From Lachnospiraceae bacterium (GTDB lineage: Bacteria > Bacillota > Clostridia > Lachnospirales > Lachnospiraceae), in contig VSNJ01000046.1 of assembly GCA_009774235.1 (NCBI GenBank), positions 1-25,913 on the forward strand: DNA of 25,913 nt, given 5' to 3'. The notes under the pieces are model-generated. The model was not told the origin of the DNA and searched no databases. It saw nothing but the letters and a program-made list of their open reading frames with translations. Numbering within the stretch: position 1 is the first letter of the stretch; each line of letters starts with the position of its first letter. This document shows, piece by piece, positions 24,402 through 25,913 of this stretch. Both the position numbers and the translations under genes were made by a program.

Positions 24402-25538
24402 TTATCTTTTTTTCTGTAATTCTTTTTGGAACATTTTTTTCATTTTTGTTTGTCCAGTTTCATTGTATAAATCTTCACTGTCTAATTCTCCTTTGTATAT
24501 TAATTCCATTACTTTAATATATGTTTCACCTAATGCTGTTGTAAGCAATCCTGCTGTTGCACCTGATATAACACCTCCTGCTGCTGTACCTATACCAGGG
24601 ATTAACTTAAGAAGATTAGATACAATAGTTTTGCCAAGGATAGTTGCACCAGCAGAACCAATTGTTGATGATACAAAACCAGTTAAAAAACTTTTGCTTA
24701 TGTCAAGTCCAAATATAGCAGTTATTGTAGCTATCATTGTAACTTGTGTTGGTACAAGCATTGCCGAGTCTGAAAATGGTATTGGAGCAAATCCTTCACC
24801 AAATGATGCTGCAACTGCTGTTGCTATGGCTGCTTGTGCGTATTTTTTTTTAGACTCAAGTGATGCTTTCTGTACATTCTGCAAGGTATACATAAGTTCA
24901 ACAGGTAAAGCTTCACTCATTATATCAATTAACTTGTCGAGTCCATATGCTTTGGCAACATATTCATCATCAAAGTCCATATCCTGGGCTAAAAGAGGTA
25001 CTACTTTAATAATGTCCAGGTTTTCTTTTTCTACAAGGACTTTCATTTCAGCAGCTTTCTTTTTTGGGCACGCCTGTGTCAAAATAATAATTATTGGAAC
25101 TTGTGTAACTTTATTTTCTTTTGTGAAATTCCTTAGCCATTCAATTTCTGATAAATCAAAAGTCCTGTTTGCACCAACATTTATACAATACCATATACAG
25201 TGTATTGCTTCATTAATATCCCTTGCAGCAGCACCTTTATGTATTATTGCCAGTATTTCATCTTTAACGTTGTCTTGCTGGCTTTTTGACAATTCAAATC
25301 CAGGTGTATCGTAAATAGCTAATGGATAATCTTGTTTTTCAATTTTACGTATTTCTTGTGTCACAGGTTTTCCTAATCCCGTTTCTGCAAAGTTTCCACG
25401 GAACAGGCTGTTAATTAATGTACTCTTGCCAACGCCAGATTTACCAATTATTATAATATTAAGTTTTTTAAGGTTTTTTATTTTACTATTAATTGAATCC
25501 ATGCATTGTCTGGTAACTTGTTCTATATTGATTGTCAT
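24402..25538 (-). CDS. GTPase with C-terminal DUF697-type membrane-associated region
   Basis: This is an Era/YcjF-like GTPase. The P-loop G32-K-S-G-V-G-K-S-T40, a switch threonine (T60) and D77-T-P-G80 are intact. The expected G4 N/T-K-x-D is replaced by T154-Q155-A156-C157, so guanine specificity may be relaxed. The region around residues 243-272 has the PIPFSD and ITAIFGLD signature of DUF697 proteins, followed by a glycine-rich hydrophobic segment (about 285-345: IGSAGATILGKTI and GIGTAAGGVISGATAGLL) that could insert in membrane. AAGGA lies 9 bases before the ATG. It lies 17 bases after the small membrane protein gene and is probably cotranscribed. A structural or transport role in membranes is inferred only. 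Confidence 0.8.
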   Translation of the reverse strand: MTINIEQVTRQCMDSINSKIKNLKKLNIIIIGKSGVGKSTLINSLFRGNFAETGLGKPVTQEIRKIEKQDYPLAIYDTPGFELSKSQQDNVKDEILAIIHKGAAARDINEAIHCIWYCINVGANRTFDLSEIEWLRNFTKENKVTQVPIIIILTQACPKKKAAEMKVLVEKENLDIIKVVPLLAQDMDFDDEYVAKAYGLDKLIDIMSEALPVELMYTLQNVQKASLESKKKYAQAAIATAVAASFGEGFAPIPFSDSAMLVPTQVTMIATITAIFGLDISKSFLTGFVSSTIGSAGATILGKTIVSNLLKLIPGIGTAAGGVISGATAGLLTTALGETYIKVMELIYKGELDSEDLYNETGQTKMKKMFQKELQKKR

Positions 25539-25555
25539 ATATATTTTCCTTGTTT

Positions 25556-25783
25556 TTATTTATATTTTTTCTTTGTAGGCAATCCTGGTTTTTTATTATA
25601 TGCCAGGCTGTGTTTACAGGTTAATTTGTATAACATTCCTGTGTAGTACTGCATAATGTGGGGAAGTATTGTCCATGCAGCAGCAAATAGTGCTATACTT
25701 CCAGCTATATAAAAAAATGTTTTATGCTGTTTTTTATTTTTTCCAGTTTTTTTAGATACTACAGGTATTTTCCTTTTAGACAT
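25556..25783 (-). CDS. Small basic single-pass membrane protein
   Basis: The 75-residue product has no recognisable family. A Lys/Arg-rich N-terminus (about 1-22), one hydrophobic helix (about 23-45: IAGSIALFAAAWTI) and a basic C-terminus (KKPGLPTKKKYK) are seen. Two of its cysteine/histidine residues (C57, H58) could be structural but the pattern is not diagnostic. GGAGGG lies about 8 bases before the ATG, which argues that it is a real gene. It is the first gene of the unit with the GTPase and may be its membrane partner; that is inference from spacing alone. Confidence 0.72.
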   Translation of the reverse strand: MSKRKIPVVSKKTGKNKKQHKTFFYIAGSIALFAAAWTILPHIMQYYTGMLYKLTCKHSLAYNKKPGLPTKKKYK

Positions 25784-25806
25784 TTTTATCCCTCCAGTCT
25801 ATATAG

Positions 25807-25845
25807 TATGGCATAAATTATACCATATAAGTATATAAAAGGCAA
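25807..25845 (-). promoter_or_regulatory. Promoter with overlapping near-palindrome
   Basis: On the minus strand TTGCCT (25845-25840) is 17 bases from TATAAT (25822-25817), giving a start near 25810. A 21-base near-palindrome, arms TATGGCATAA and TTATACCATA (25807-25827), covers the -10 and the start; only one arm pair and the centre mismatch. It could be an operator or simply AT-rich coincidence. The remainder to 25913 shows nothing further. Confidence 0.6.
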
Positions 25846-25913
25846 TAAAACGACATATTCCAAATTTAAAATAAGGAATAAATTTAATTATTTATGGAAA
25901 ATCTATATATTTG

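Noticed and set aside
24463..25314. Long plus-strand reading frame opposite the GTPase gene
   Set aside because: The minus-strand frame encodes a recognisable GTPase with a P-loop; the opposite frame has no start signal, no motif and a biased composition caused by the antisense of the real gene.

Overview
The window is AT-rich DNA from a low-GC Firmicute, most likely a member of the Clostridia close to Lachnospiraceae. The reasons are the secG-rnr-smpB-ssrA neighbourhood, a glmS ribozyme ahead of glmS, AGGAGG-type ribosome binding sites, TTGACA/TATAAT promoters with extended -10 elements, a lipoteichoic-acid-synthase-type enzyme and a membrane CHASE2-class III cyclase. There is no phage, transposase or CRISPR array. 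The reading is taxonomic inference from gene content only.

Region 1 (1-5760) is a protein export and ribosome rescue block: secG with its own promoter and terminator, a 550-base gap holding degenerate direct repeats and a 173-base hairpin element, rnr (RNase R with a very long basic tail), smpB, a TraX-like membrane protein, and tmRNA (ssrA), which lies on the opposite strand and faces the others. RNase R, SmpB and tmRNA act in the same rescue and non-stop mRNA decay pathway.

Region 2 (5760-13380) starts with a promoter and a structured leader, then a cysteine-rich FliB-like protein. A tightly packed run follows: Fic enzyme, CHASE2 adenylate cyclase, TIM-barrel isomerase-like protein, YhfC-type intramembrane protease and a glycosyltransferase. 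Three of its junctions are stop/start overlaps (ATGA, TAATG, TAATG), so these five genes are probably translated together. Combining an AMP-transferring Fic protein with a sensor cyclase in one coupled operon is the most system-like arrangement in the window.

Region 3 (13380-21070) has a cell-envelope character: an LTA-synthase-like sulfatase-fold enzyme, an LrgA/LrgB pair separated by a strong hairpin, a lipoprotein with two Ig-like repeats followed by an SseB-family protein, and a histidine phosphatase that ends in a clear terminator.

Region 4 (21250-25913) has glmS on the minus strand behind a complete glmS ribozyme, a divergent HD-domain gene, a long imperfect inverted repeat between converging genes, and a minus-strand two-gene unit encoding a small basic membrane protein and a DUF697-type GTPase with a degenerate G4 motif. 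Its promoter carries a near-palindrome that could be an operator.
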